64,000 bases of DNA from Gynuella sp. (GTDB taxonomy: Bacteria; Pseudomonadota; Gammaproteobacteria; Pseudomonadales; Natronospirillaceae), in contig JANQHX010000063.1 of assembly GCA_028282465.1 (NCBI GenBank), positions 40,644 to 104,643 on the forward strand, given 5' to 3'. The notes under the pieces were generated by a model. It saw only the letters and a program-made list of their open reading frames with translations, did no database searches and was not told the DNA's origin. The stretch's first letter is position 1. Each line of letters begins with the position of its first letter. The translations under genes and the position numbers were made by a program. Positions 7,973 through 16,862 of the stretch are shown piece by piece.

Positions 7973-8938
7973 ATGAATGAGTTTCGCTATCAGGTTTTGC
8001 TGATTGCCAACGAAAAGGATTTAACTAAAGAATATCGTTTAGCCCAGGAGACGTTAGCGGCCAATCATGCTTTTATCAGCGGCTTTCCATTTCCTTTGCA
8101 CACAGATAATTATCTTTGGAAATTGAATCAAAATGGTCTCAATGATGCCGATTATGTAGTGATCATTACCGGTGCGGACTATGGTTCTTTATCTCAAACG
8201 GGTGTTGGTTTTGTGCATCGATTATTTGCATCCGCTCAAGCCCTAAATAAGCCTGTATTGAGCTTAATCTACAGAGGAAATGAAAAAGAACAGGGCGATG
8301 CTACCGATCAGTTGAGACTTGCAGAGTTAGAAGCTCAGTTGTTACAGGGCGTGGTCAGAGAATGGAAAAATAAAGATGACTTACAGATGCAACTGGAAAT
8401 TGGCTTCGAGAAACTCGTTGAGCACTACCCCAGCAGAGGTTGGATACGGCCTGAACATCTGATGAGTAATGCTGGTCAGGAAGTCAAAGCCCTCAAACGA
8501 CAACTCAAATTATTGAAGAAAGAACTAGAGAATCAACGCCAAGGTGAGCAGTCGGAAGAGTTTCAGATTCCTATGACGGTACCTTACCAATGCAAAGCGT
8601 TTATTGGTGGCAACATGAAACCAATTGAGCACCAAGTGACTTTAACAGCTGGTTGGATTTTTTCTGCGTTAGCTCCACATATGATGGATGAAACAGCAGA
8701 GAGTAAAATCAGAACCAGTTTCTTTGAGCAGGTGCTTGATCACCAACGAAAATACCTAGGACAAAAGTATCCCGAGTCCCACGCTTTTGTTGACTTAAAA
8801 GTGCCGTTGTCGGTTTTTAATTCGATTAAGGTTAACTTAAGAGCTCATGGGTTAATGACCATCCGCCAGGGGAAATGGAAACTCACCCCGTTAGGTGAAC
8901 ACAGATTGTTAAGTTCAGCTAAAGCTTCAGGCGAGTAA
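7973..8938 (+). CDS. DUF4062-like protein with C-terminal winged-helix-like region
   Basis: A 321-residue cytoplasmic protein. The first 110 residues look like the DUF4062 fold, related to nucleoside-deoxyribosyltransferase/TIR-like sensors: a strand VLLIANEKDL, then DADYVVIITGADYGSLSQTG and a helix followed by KPVLSLIYRG. A coiled-coil follows (about 165-195, VKALKRQLKLLKKELENQRQ). The C-terminal 120 residues contain a helical segment ending in a winged-helix-like RAHGLMTIRQGKWKLTPLGE. DUF4062 domains often occur in signalling or conflict proteins, but no partner effector is visible here. The ATG at 7973 follows AAGGA at good spacing. Confidence 0.7.
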   Translation: MNEFRYQVLLIANEKDLTKEYRLAQETLAANHAFISGFPFPLHTDNYLWKLNQNGLNDADYVVIITGADYGSLSQTGVGFVHRLFASAQALNKPVLSLIYRGNEKEQGDATDQLRLAELEAQLLQGVVREWKNKDDLQMQLEIGFEKLVEHYPSRGWIRPEHLMSNAGQEVKALKRQLKLLKKELENQRQGEQSEEFQIPMTVPYQCKAFIGGNMKPIEHQVTLTAGWIFSALAPHMMDETAESKIRTSFFEQVLDHQRKYLGQKYPESHAFVDLKVPLSVFNSIKVNLRAHGLMTIRQGKWKLTPLGEHRLLSSAKASGE

Positions 8939-8996
8939 CATCTGTGCATCCAGACCACTCTAAAACTCGCGATTTTAAAAATGCAATTGAACCGCT

Positions 8997-9953
8997 CTAA
9001 TAGTCTGTTCGGTCACTGGCGAACGAGAGACTAAATGCTCTAGGACCAGCCAGTGATGCCCCTTCTGCACCCATCATGGATAATAAAATTCTCACCTGAC
9101 GACTTTTAGCAAACTGGATAAATTCCTGAAACTCTGGGTTTGCTCTAATTTCTGCAAGATTTCCGGCATAGCTGGTGTTCACCACAGAACGAAACAATCC
9201 AGCCTCTATTCTTGACTTGGCGAGGGCAAATATTTCCTTGATCGCAGAGTCGAAACTTTTTTCTCGAATAGGATAGGTTACGGAGCCTTGAAAACAACGC
9301 ATGACTGGCCTGCGTCTCAGTAGCCTGCAGGTTTGATAATCCAACCAACTCAGCCCAGCTTCTTTATCTTCGCTCTGATGCTCCTGAGTTTGCCGTCTAA
9401 CTACCTCTAAATCCTGTACAGCGACATAAGTGTCGATCTTAGACTTCATTTGCTCCATAGCAGGTTTGAGTTTATCAACCGATACCGCCTTTTCAGACAG
9501 CAAACGCACTGCTTCGTAAACTAACAACCCATGGCCAGTAAAAAGGAGCTCGCTATCTAAAACCCTCATTCTGAACTTGGGGTCTAGATTGGCTGCTCTG
9601 CGCCACTCTTGAAACTTATTTTTATTGACGAAAGCGGCATCACGAACATTCTTATAAAAACCGCTGTATTCAGAATGCAGAGTGATGGCTTGTACTGAAT
9701 CGAAACGAACCGCTAATTGGTCTTTCAATAATTTTGTTAACTGGTGAGTGGTCGCTGACTGGGTCGCAACAATTTGACTGGACTTAGACAAAGCGCTGTA
9801 AAAACTTAACAGTCTACGAGCGTCTCGGTTGTCTTGAAACTCTGTGTCACCAAGTTGAATCCGTGTAGGTATTACCACAAGTTTGTGGTTATCAATAAAA
9901 GATCTGGGCAACTCACAGGATGCGTCAATCATTACTGCTGTTTTCTGGGCCAT
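8997..9953 (-). CDS. DegV family fatty-acid-binding protein
   Basis: A 318-residue protein with the DegV fold. The N-terminal MIDASCELP matches the DSxxDLP family motif. The TATQSATTHQLT-like helix after the second strand and the C-terminal GAEGASLAGPRAFSLSFA loop fit the lipid-binding cleft. DegV proteins bind fatty acids; in Firmicutes (FakB) they present them to a kinase, but no FakA kinase is seen here. AGGAG lies just before the ATG. It follows nth by 10 bases, so nth-degV are probably co-transcribed. Confidence 0.85.
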   Translation of the reverse strand: MAQKTAVMIDASCELPRSFIDNHKLVVIPTRIQLGDTEFQDNRDARRLLSFYSALSKSSQIVATQSATTHQLTKLLKDQLAVRFDSVQAITLHSEYSGFYKNVRDAAFVNKNKFQEWRRAANLDPKFRMRVLDSELLFTGHGLLVYEAVRLLSEKAVSVDKLKPAMEQMKSKIDTYVAVQDLEVVRRQTQEHQSEDKEAGLSWLDYQTCRLLRRRPVMRCFQGSVTYPIREKSFDSAIKEIFALAKSRIEAGLFRSVVNTSYAGNLAEIRANPEFQEFIQFAKSRQVRILLSMMGAEGASLAGPRAFSLSFASDRTDY

Positions 9954-9963
9954 TCAGTACTCC

Positions 9964-10599
9964 TTAAGCCTCAGTTTTCTTCTTAAATTCGCAAAGGTCT
10001 TCGATCAAACAGGAGCCACATTTTGGCTTGCGGGCAACACAGGTGTAGCGGCCATGCAAAATTAGCCAGTGATGTGCATCAAGCAGAAACTCATCTGGTA
10101 CAAATTTAATAAGCTTTTGCTCGACTTGATTGACGTTCTTTCCCGGTGCAATGCCTGTTCGGTTAGACACTCTAAAGATGTGAGTATCCACTGCCATAGT
10201 TGGTTGTCGAAACGCGGTATTGAGTACCACATTCGCTGTTTTTCTGCCAACTCCTGGCAGTGCTTCTAAGTCTTCACGATTATCTGGTACCTGTCCTTGG
10301 TGTTTCTCTAAAAGGATACTGCAGGTTTTGATTACGTTCTCAGCCTTGGAGTTATAAAGCCCGATGGTTTTAATGTATTCTTTTAAGCCATCTATGCCAA
10401 GTTCTAGTATTGATTTTGGGGTATTAGCAACAGGGTAGAGTTTACGAGTCGCTTTGTTTACGCCCACATCAGTAGATTGAGCGGATAGCATTACAGCTAT
10501 GAGAAGTTCAAAGTTTGAACTAAATTCTAATTCCGTGGTGGGATTTGGATTTGCATCTCTGAAGCGAGTGAAAATTTCAGTACGTTTGAGTTTATTCAT
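9964..10599 (-). CDS. nth: Endonuclease III (DNA glycosylase/AP lyase)
   Basis: Base-excision repair enzyme removing oxidised pyrimidines and nicking abasic sites. The length (211) and key residues match E. coli Nth: helix-hairpin-helix LPGVGRKTANVV with catalytic Lys120, Asp138 in VDTHIFRV, and the four cysteines of the [4Fe-4S] cluster at 187, 194, 197 and 203. It lies downstream of rnfE in the same direction after a 346-base AT-rich gap, the usual rnf-nth neighbourhood in gammaproteobacteria. Confidence 0.97.
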   Translation of the reverse strand: MNKLKRTEIFTRFRDANPNPTTELEFSSNFELLIAVMLSAQSTDVGVNKATRKLYPVANTPKSILELGIDGLKEYIKTIGLYNSKAENVIKTCSILLEKHQGQVPDNREDLEALPGVGRKTANVVLNTAFRQPTMAVDTHIFRVSNRTGIAPGKNVNQVEQKLIKFVPDEFLLDAHHWLILHGRYTCVARKPKCGSCLIEDLCEFKKKTEA

Positions 10600-10945
10600 T
10601 CAAAACTTAAGCAGAGGTTTTTTGCGAGGGTGGGGAACTTTAATCCACAAATCTTAAATTGTGAATGTGAAAATAAAAATGCCCACAAAAAACTTTGGTG
10701 TAAAGATACTTGTGCGGTTCAGTGAATAGGTTATCTATAGGTGATTTTGTGAATGAACAGAGAATAGCAATCTAAGTAATTGATACATCTTGTATGTATT
10801 GTTTAAAGGGTTAATAAATAAAATATATTTATTAATTAAACTAAAATTGATTATTATAGATTTGAATTTATCAGTGAGAGGTTAATATCATTCTGCCATT
10901 TAATGGATATTAACCCACACTCGAAACGACTAAAGAAATTTAGCC
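10600..10945. other. AT-rich intergenic region with two palindromes
   Basis: A 346-base gap between rnfE and nth with no convincing reading frame. It holds a 9-base A/T palindrome TAATAAATA/TATTTATTA (10812-10834) and a 10-base inverted repeat GGTTAATATC/GATATTAACC with a 16-base loop (10880-10915) just past the rnfE stop. Neither has a T-run in the leftward direction, so they are not classic intrinsic terminators. They could be protein-binding sites or transcript-end hairpins, and the nth promoter should also lie here. Confidence 0.4.
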
Positions 10946-11656
10946 TTAAGAAATCGTTCCAGTAACTCTAACACGTTTAGAGCCAGCTACTACTTTGTCT
11001 TTCTTCGCTTCAGCCCTGGTTTTGAAATAGTTATCTATGGCATTTTTGAGTGCGATAATCAGCCCCAACGCCACAAATGCGCCTGGTGGTAGGACAGCAA
11101 ACAAAAAGTTCACATAATTTTCAAATAGAACGATTTCCCAATTTATTGCAATAGAACCAAATAGCAATTCCATTCCGCTGAACAATGTCCCTTGCCCAGT
11201 AATTTCTCTCATGGCACCTAGCAACACCAATACGGCTGTAAAGCCTACGCCCATCATTAGTCCGTCCCACAACGCAGGTACAAGACTTGTTTTCCGAGCA
11301 AAGGCCTCGGCTCTGCCTAAAATTGCACAGTTGGTGACAATTAAAGGAATGAAGATCCCTAGAATTTGATAAAGCTCATAGGTGAATGCCTGCATTAGCA
11401 ATTCAGCCGCCGTGGTGAAGGAAGCGATAATCATTACAAATGCAGGTAGACGAACCGCGTCTGAAACATAGTTTCGAATTAACGAGACAGATACGTTCGA
11501 GCCGACTAAGACAATGATGGTTGCAATACCGAGGCCCAATGCGTTAACGACACTACCAGAAACAGCGAGCAATGGGCAAAGGCCAAGCACTTGAACCAGT
11601 GCCGCGTTATTGCTCCATAAACCTTCTTTGGTTATTTCACCATATGACTTTGCCAT
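10946..11656 (-). CDS. rnfE: Rnf complex subunit RnfE
   Basis: Integral membrane subunit of the Rnf ferredoxin:NAD+ oxidoreductase, which couples electron transfer to ion movement. The 236 residues form about six helices with the paired family motifs [20 protein letters not shown] at the start and [16 protein letters not shown] mid-protein. It is a homologue of RnfA of opposite topology. The C-terminus is basic and cytoplasmic ([12 protein letters not shown]). It ends the rnfABCDGE operon; its ATG overlaps the rnfG stop by one base. Confidence 0.95.
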   Translation of the reverse strand: MAKSYGEITKEGLWSNNAALVQVLGLCPLLAVSGSVVNALGLGIATIIVLVGSNVSVSLIRNYVSDAVRLPAFVMIIASFTTAAELLMQAFTYELYQILGIFIPLIVTNCAILGRAEAFARKTSLVPALWDGLMMGVGFTAVLVLLGAMREITGQGTLFSGMELLFGSIAINWEIVLFENYVNFLFAVLPPGAFVALGLIIALKNAIDNYFKTRAEAKKDKVVAGSKRVRVTGTIS

Positions 11657-12327
11657 TATTGCCCTGCCTTTAATGCTTCAGCATTAAGATTGTAAAACTC
11701 CAAGGTGTTTTTTACCGCTTTCACGATCGCTCTTGGCGTGATTGTGGCGCCTGTCATTTGATCAAACTCACCACCATCTTTTTTGACTAGCCAAGACTCA
11801 GGCTCAGGATTGAAAAGTGACTTGCCATCAAACTGATATATCCAGTCTGACTTGCGAGTTTCAATGCCATCCCCAAGACCCGGTGTTTCTTTATGAGCGG
11901 TGACTCGAACACCAGCTAAAGAGCCGTCGCCGTTGATGGCGACTAACAGATTAATTGCTTCGGTATAGCCTTGAGGCGCTATTGCAGGAAGAATGACTGC
12001 GTCTTTAGTGGGAGAGTAGAAGTACTCGAATTCGCTGGATTGCGAAAGCAAATCTAATTTTTGCCATTTTTCATCACCAACTGAAATAACCCCAAAGGGT
12101 TCAGATAATTCCTCAAGTGCTCCAGGTACCAGTTCGACTAATTGCTTAGCTTGAAACAGTTTTTGGTTGAAGACTATTTTGTCCTTGGTACTGAACTGAG
12201 TAACCGCAATAACACCAGCGGTCACCACAGCAAAAATGCCAAGCCCTATGGCATTACTAAACATACTGGTTAACGTAGTGGGACTTTTTTCTGACACTTC
12301 TTCTGTTTCTGGAGAATGTTCGGTCAT
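11656..12327 (-). CDS. rnfG: Rnf complex subunit RnfG (covalent FMN)
   Basis: Periplasmic flavoprotein subunit of Rnf, anchored by one N-terminal helix (about residues 28-45). The FMN-attachment motif TGATITPRA near the C-terminus supplies the threonine that forms the phosphodiester link with FMN. The 223-residue length is slightly above the usual ~205 because of an acidic N-terminal extension ([16 protein letters not shown]). It overlaps rnfD by 4 bases (ATGA). Confidence 0.94.
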   Translation of the reverse strand: MTEHSPETEEVSEKSPTTLTSMFSNAIGLGIFAVVTAGVIAVTQFSTKDKIVFNQKLFQAKQLVELVPGALEELSEPFGVISVGDEKWQKLDLLSQSSEFEYFYSPTKDAVILPAIAPQGYTEAINLLVAINGDGSLAGVRVTAHKETPGLGDGIETRKSDWIYQFDGKSLFNPEPESWLVKKDGGEFDQMTGATITPRAIVKAVKNTLEFYNLNAEALKAGQ

Positions 12328-13376
12328 GCCTTGTCCTCCTTTTTATAGCCGCGTACAGATTTTTCATGGCCGTAGATTTTAGGCCGACTGTAATGATCAA
12401 TAAGTGGTGCACAAAAGTTCATTAACAAAACTGCGAACGCGATAGCGTCGGGGTAATTTCCAAAAGTTCTTATCACATAGGTGAGTACACCAATGCCTGC
12501 GCCATATATCAGCTTGCCTCGATTAGAGGTCGCTGACGAAACAGGATCAGTAGCGATGAAGAAAGCCCCAATCATGGTGGCACCACCTAACATATGTAGG
12601 TAAACCGGTACTCGAATATCTGCATCCCAGCTGAATAAACCAGACATAATCAGTAAAGATGCCAGAACCGCAACAGGTGTATGCCAAGTGATAATGCCGC
12701 GCCAAATTAAGAACACGCCGCCAATGGCGTAAGCGATGCTTACCCATAACCATCCTGGCAGCCAACCAGCAAGAAACTCTGATTTCATTGCCAGTTCCGC
12801 TTGAGTTTGGACAGCGATATTCAACTTATATACATCTAAAGGTGTTGCCATGGTGTAACCATCTACGACCTCAGCAAAACCCAAATACATTTGAAGTGTT
12901 TCAAAGAAACCAGGAAGCGAATGGCCGGGCATAACAGAAGGTGCACCCCAGGCTGTAGTCATTTGCACTGGAAACGAAATCAGTAAAAGTGCATAACCCG
13001 CCATGGCTGGATTAAACGGATTATTGCCCAAACCTCCATAAAGGTGCTTAACAAATAAGATCGAAAAAACTGATCCGACGGCGGCTATCCACCAAGGTGC
13101 AAAAGGTGGAAGAGCTAAACCTAATAGCAATGCAGTTAGAAACGCTGAGCCATCTTTTAAATAAAAAAGGATAGGGCGTTTTCTAATGATCATTACCAGG
13201 GTTTCAGTTATCAACGCAAAAATAATGGCAGTGAGCACATTAAATAAATATCCCCATCCAAAAAACCAGATAAGGCATGCCAGCCCAGGCAATGTTGCTG
13301 CGGAAACAGTAAACATGACTTGGCTAACATTCATCCGGCCTTTTGCGTGGGGCGAGCTTGCCTGACTTAAGATCAT
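12324..13376 (-). CDS. rnfD: Rnf complex subunit RnfD (covalent FMN)
   Basis: Polytopic membrane subunit of Rnf with a covalently bound FMN. The 350-residue protein has about nine hydrophobic helices, the conserved GGLGNNPFNPAMAGYALLLI segment and DGYTMATPLD, which contains the threonine expected to carry FMN. It also retains the DPVSSATSNRGKLIYGAGIG motif shared with NqrB. The stop overlaps rnfG, and its first base overlaps the last base of rnfC. Confidence 0.95.
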   Translation of the reverse strand: MILSQASSPHAKGRMNVSQVMFTVSAATLPGLACLIWFFGWGYLFNVLTAIIFALITETLVMIIRKRPILFYLKDGSAFLTALLLGLALPPFAPWWIAAVGSVFSILFVKHLYGGLGNNPFNPAMAGYALLLISFPVQMTTAWGAPSVMPGHSLPGFFETLQMYLGFAEVVDGYTMATPLDVYKLNIAVQTQAELAMKSEFLAGWLPGWLWVSIAYAIGGVFLIWRGIITWHTPVAVLASLLIMSGLFSWDADIRVPVYLHMLGGATMIGAFFIATDPVSSATSNRGKLIYGAGIGVLTYVIRTFGNYPDAIAFAVLLMNFCAPLIDHYSRPKIYGHEKSVRGYKKEDKA

Positions 13377-15379
13377 CAGGATTGAGTCTCCTTGGAATCT
13401 GATTCATTAAAGCTGTCGAGTTGCGCTTTGGCAGCTTCTACTTTTTCTCTTAACTTTGCCAATGACTTTTCAAGGGCTTCAGCCATGGGATCGTTATTCT
13501 CATTCGCTTCAACGAATTTGGCTTGAGTCTTTTCTAGCTTGGCTTGTGCCGCTTTAAGTTTGGCTTCTAATTGTTCTTTGGTTAATACCACTTTTGCCGG
13601 TTCCGCCTTATCTGGCGGCTCTTGGAAATTATCCAGTTGTTCTTTAGCTAAAAGGGCTTTTTCTTTTAACTTGGCCAGTGATTTTTCCAGTGCCACTGCC
13701 ATGGGATCATCATTTTCCTTGGCGTCATTTAAGCGGGCTTCTGCTTTCTCTGCTTTTGCCACTGCATTTTGCCATTTTGCTTCGAGTTGCTCTTTAGTTA
13801 AGGCTGGCGCATTAGACGTAGAGGCTGAATCCGTGACGGCTTTTTTTGCCTTAGCGCGAGCAATGGCTTCTTTTACTGAATCAGAAATTTCAGGTTTAGC
13901 AGACCCTTCAGCTCCTGACTTCGCCGCTTTGGCTTTCGCAGCTGCCTCTGCTCTTGCTTTTCGTTTAGCTTCTTTTTCTGCGGCTTCTTGGGCAAGACGT
14001 TCTTGACGAGCTTCAAAACGAATTCGAGCATTGTCTGATTTTTCATGCTCGGCTTGTTCTTTTCGAATTTCACCTTTGGCAAAACGATAGTACTGAACCA
14101 AGGGTATTTGGCTTGGGCAAACATAGGCACAGGCACCACACTCAATGCAATCACTGAGACTATTCAGTTCCAGTTGTTCCCAGTTTTTCGATTTTGAATA
14201 CCAATACAGTTGCTGGGGCAACAGGTCTGCCGGACAAACTTGTTCGCAAATACCACAGCGAATACAAGCATTAAAAAGATTGCCAGGAGGCAATTCTTTT
14301 TTTGTAGGTGCCAGAATGCAGTTAGTGGTTTTTATTACAGGTAAGTTCGCATCTGGAAGGGTAAAGCCCATCATTGGGCCACCCATGATAAGGCGATCCA
14401 ATTTTTTCTGATTGACTTTAACCTGTTGAAGTAAATTAGAAATGGGCGTTCCCAAGCGGACATCTAAATTGCATTGAGTTCCAAGGGCTTCTCCGGTCAA
14501 AGTTACGACTCGACTGACTAGAGGTTTTCCCTCTAAAACTGCTTCTGCCACTGCGGCAACGGTACCCACGTTTTGACAGACTATGCCCAAAGAAGACGGT
14601 AAGCCTCCGGCGGGAACTTGCTTGCCTGTCAAAATTTGAATGAGTTGTTTTTCACCACCAGATGGGTATTTGGTAGGAATGACTCTAACCGAAATGGTTT
14701 GTTCGCCGGAGTCTGCCACCGCTTTTTGTATAGCAGCAATGGCTTCGGGCTTGTTATCCTCAATACCAATTAATACTTCTTTAGCATTCAAGATCTTTTG
14801 GGCGATTCGTGTGCCATCAATAACTTGCTTAGCTCTCTCTCGCATAAGCATGTCATCAGCCGTAATGTAGGGTTCACACTCAGCACCATTTATAATAAGT
14901 GTTTCTATGGTGTCTTTGGTTAGATATTTAATATTGGTAGGAAAACCAGCGCCACCTAAGCCTGCTAAACCGGCTTCTTTAATTCGATTGATAAGCGCTT
15001 CGTCTGACGAATTTAAGTCGAGTGCAGGCAAAAGCTCCCACTCATCTTCACCTTGGTTTTCAATTTTGATGCACAAGGATGTTAGGCCAGAGGCATGAGG
15101 CACCTGATACTCAGCTATCTCTGTGACGATACCTGTAATGCTGGCGTGCGTGGGTGCAGACACAAACCCATCCGCTTGGGCAATGACTTGACCCGTTTTC
15201 ACTTTGTCGCCGACTTTAACAATGGGTTTTGCAGGTGAGCCTAGATGTTGGTTCAGAGGCACCACAACGAACTCTGGTGAATTGGCGACAGCAATTGGTT
15301 GACCGGTCGATTGATGCTTATTTTCTTCCGGATGCACACCACCATCAAAGTCCCAGATTTTAATGGTTTGAGCTGTCAC
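13376..15379 (-). CDS. rnfC: Rnf complex subunit RnfC with tandem-repeat tail
   Basis: Peripheral NADH/ferredoxin-side subunit. The N-terminal two-thirds (about 1-440) hold the GLGGAGFPT nucleotide/FMN-binding loop, [12 protein letters not shown] and two [4Fe-4S] motifs: [12 protein letters not shown] and [12 protein letters not shown]. The C-terminal ~230 residues are a charged, Ala/Lys/Glu-rich helical tail. It contains two near-identical units of about 60-70 residues beginning LTKEQLEAK (about 527 and 599), each with [14 protein letters not shown]. Such tails vary in length among gammaproteobacterial RnfC proteins and their role is unclear. Confidence 0.95.
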   Translation of the reverse strand: MTAQTIKIWDFDGGVHPEENKHQSTGQPIAVANSPEFVVVPLNQHLGSPAKPIVKVGDKVKTGQVIAQADGFVSAPTHASITGIVTEIAEYQVPHASGLTSLCIKIENQGEDEWELLPALDLNSSDEALINRIKEAGLAGLGGAGFPTNIKYLTKDTIETLIINGAECEPYITADDMLMRERAKQVIDGTRIAQKILNAKEVLIGIEDNKPEAIAAIQKAVADSGEQTISVRVIPTKYPSGGEKQLIQILTGKQVPAGGLPSSLGIVCQNVGTVAAVAEAVLEGKPLVSRVVTLTGEALGTQCNLDVRLGTPISNLLQQVKVNQKKLDRLIMGGPMMGFTLPDANLPVIKTTNCILAPTKKELPPGNLFNACIRCGICEQVCPADLLPQQLYWYSKSKNWEQLELNSLSDCIECGACAYVCPSQIPLVQYYRFAKGEIRKEQAEHEKSDNARIRFEARQERLAQEAAEKEAKRKARAEAAAKAKAAKSGAEGSAKPEISDSVKEAIARAKAKKAVTDSASTSNAPALTKEQLEAKWQNAVAKAEKAEARLNDAKENDDPMAVALEKSLAKLKEKALLAKEQLDNFQEPPDKAEPAKVVLTKEQLEAKLKAAQAKLEKTQAKFVEANENNDPMAEALEKSLAKLREKVEAAKAQLDSFNESDSKETQS

Positions 15380-16017
15380 GCGGCTTTGTCTCCTTCATCA
15401 GAGTCTTTTTCAGTTTTAGAATCGTTGACAGACTCGGCAGTTATTCTGCCTTTATCTGTGGCAATTAATTGATAACCGTCGTTGGGTTTTTCCCAATGCC
15501 AGGTTTGTAATGTGTCTTCAACCGGTACCATGTCGATACAATCTACCGGGCAAGGTTCTACACATAAATCGCACCCAGTACATTCCGATTCGATAACGGT
15601 GTGCATCTGTTTAGCAGCGCCTAAGATTGCATCTATGGGACAAGCTTGAATACATTTTGTGCAGCCAATGCATTCATCTTCTCTGATGACGGCCACAGAA
15701 GTGGGCTTTTCAACTCCATGTTCGGCGGCAAGTGGTAGAGGTTCCACGTCCAACAAATCAGCTAAAGCTTGAATAGTGGACTCACCACCAGGAGGACACT
15801 GATTGATCGGATCAGTACCATTAGCAATCGCTTCTGCGTAAGGTCTGCACCCTGGATGACCACATTGACCACATTGTGTTTGGGGTAGAATGCCATCAAT
15901 TTGGTCAACGATTGGATTGCCTTCGGGCTTAAAACGAATATCGGCAAAGCCAAGCAATGCCCCAAAAGCCAATGCAAGAACAAATAAAACAGCAATAGCA
16001 ATAATAACCGTGGTCAT
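15376..16017 (-). CDS. rnfB: Rnf complex subunit RnfB (iron-sulfur)
   Basis: Membrane-anchored iron-sulfur subunit relaying electrons from ferredoxin into Rnf. One N-terminal helix is followed by a cluster motif [18 protein letters not shown] and then two 4Fe-4S ferredoxin motifs ([24 protein letters not shown]). I start at ATG 16017 because AGGAG lies six bases upstream; this leaves one base after the rnfA stop. The 213-residue length exceeds E. coli's by a charged C-terminal tail ([15 protein letters not shown]). Confidence 0.95.
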   Translation of the reverse strand: MTTVIIAIAVLFVLALAFGALLGFADIRFKPEGNPIVDQIDGILPQTQCGQCGHPGCRPYAEAIANGTDPINQCPPGGESTIQALADLLDVEPLPLAAEHGVEKPTSVAVIREDECIGCTKCIQACPIDAILGAAKQMHTVIESECTGCDLCVEPCPVDCIDMVPVEDTLQTWHWEKPNDGYQLIATDKGRITAESVNDSKTEKDSDEGDKAA

Positions 16018-16018
16018 T

Positions 16019-16600
16019 TTAGGCTCCTGTGAGTCCAGCAAAACCCATAAAGGCGAGAGACATTAATCCAGCTGTGATTAGACCGATTGCCGACCCTTTG
16101 AATGGTGATGGAACATCTGCAACATTAATTCGTTCACGCATGGCCGAGAATAAAATCATTACTAGGGAAAATCCTACGGCGGCGCCAAAACCATAGATCA
16201 AAGAATCGAAAAAGCCGTTTTCTTTCTTAATGTTTAGTAAAGCAACACCTAAGACCGCACAATTTGTAGTAATAAGAGGTAAGAAAATACCCAGCACGCG
16301 ATAAAGTAGTGGGCTGGATTTTCGGATAACCATTTCAGTAAATTGCACAACCACTGCAATAACCAAAATAAAAGAAATAGTGCGCAGGTACTCCAAGCCA
16401 AGTGGGGCAAGCAGTAAATTAAATACTAAGTAGGAGCAAACCGATGACAGTGTAAGCACAAAGGTCGTGGCTAGAGACATACCCACAGCTGTTTCCAGTT
16501 TGTTGGAAACACCCATGAACGGGCACAACCCCAAGAATTGCACCAGTACAAAGTTGTTAACCAACACGGTACCCACGAACATTAATAAATAATCGGTCAT
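16019..16600 (-). CDS. rnfA: Rnf complex subunit RnfA
   Basis: First gene of the rnfABCDGE operon. A 193-residue polytopic membrane protein with [20 protein letters not shown] at the N-terminus and [15 protein letters not shown] mid-protein, the motifs shared with RnfE and NqrE; the cysteines may hold a [2Fe-2S] centre within the membrane. GAGGAA precedes the ATG by six bases. The 262-base gap upstream should contain the operon promoter, but I see no strong consensus in it. Confidence 0.95.
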   Translation of the reverse strand: MTDYLLMFVGTVLVNNFVLVQFLGLCPFMGVSNKLETAVGMSLATTFVLTLSSVCSYLVFNLLLAPLGLEYLRTISFILVIAVVVQFTEMVIRKSSPLLYRVLGIFLPLITTNCAVLGVALLNIKKENGFFDSLIYGFGAAVGFSLVMILFSAMRERINVADVPSPFKGSAIGLITAGLMSLAFMGFAGLTGA

Positions 16601-16862
16601 TCAAATTCCTCAGTACGGACGCACCAAACCCGAGTGTTTTAAGGAGCGCTATTATCCTCATCGGGCATATGCCGCACAAGGTGGGTATGCAACGATATTT
16701 AGTACATTTTCTTATAACGATAACGAGCGGCGATATAGTTAAGCCTTCATGACCAGCCCAATAGGATTGTGTTTGAATGATCTCTACAGAATCCAAACCA
16801 AAGTTATTATGACAAGTGGGATCGGGTCTAGTTTGGAAAAAAGGATATTAAAAAATGGCAGA

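Noticed and set aside
13539..14006. Long reading frame opposite rnfC
   Set aside because: It mirrors the repetitive Ala/Lys/Glu-rich rnfC tail; low-complexity composition creates it and it has no ribosome site or family match.
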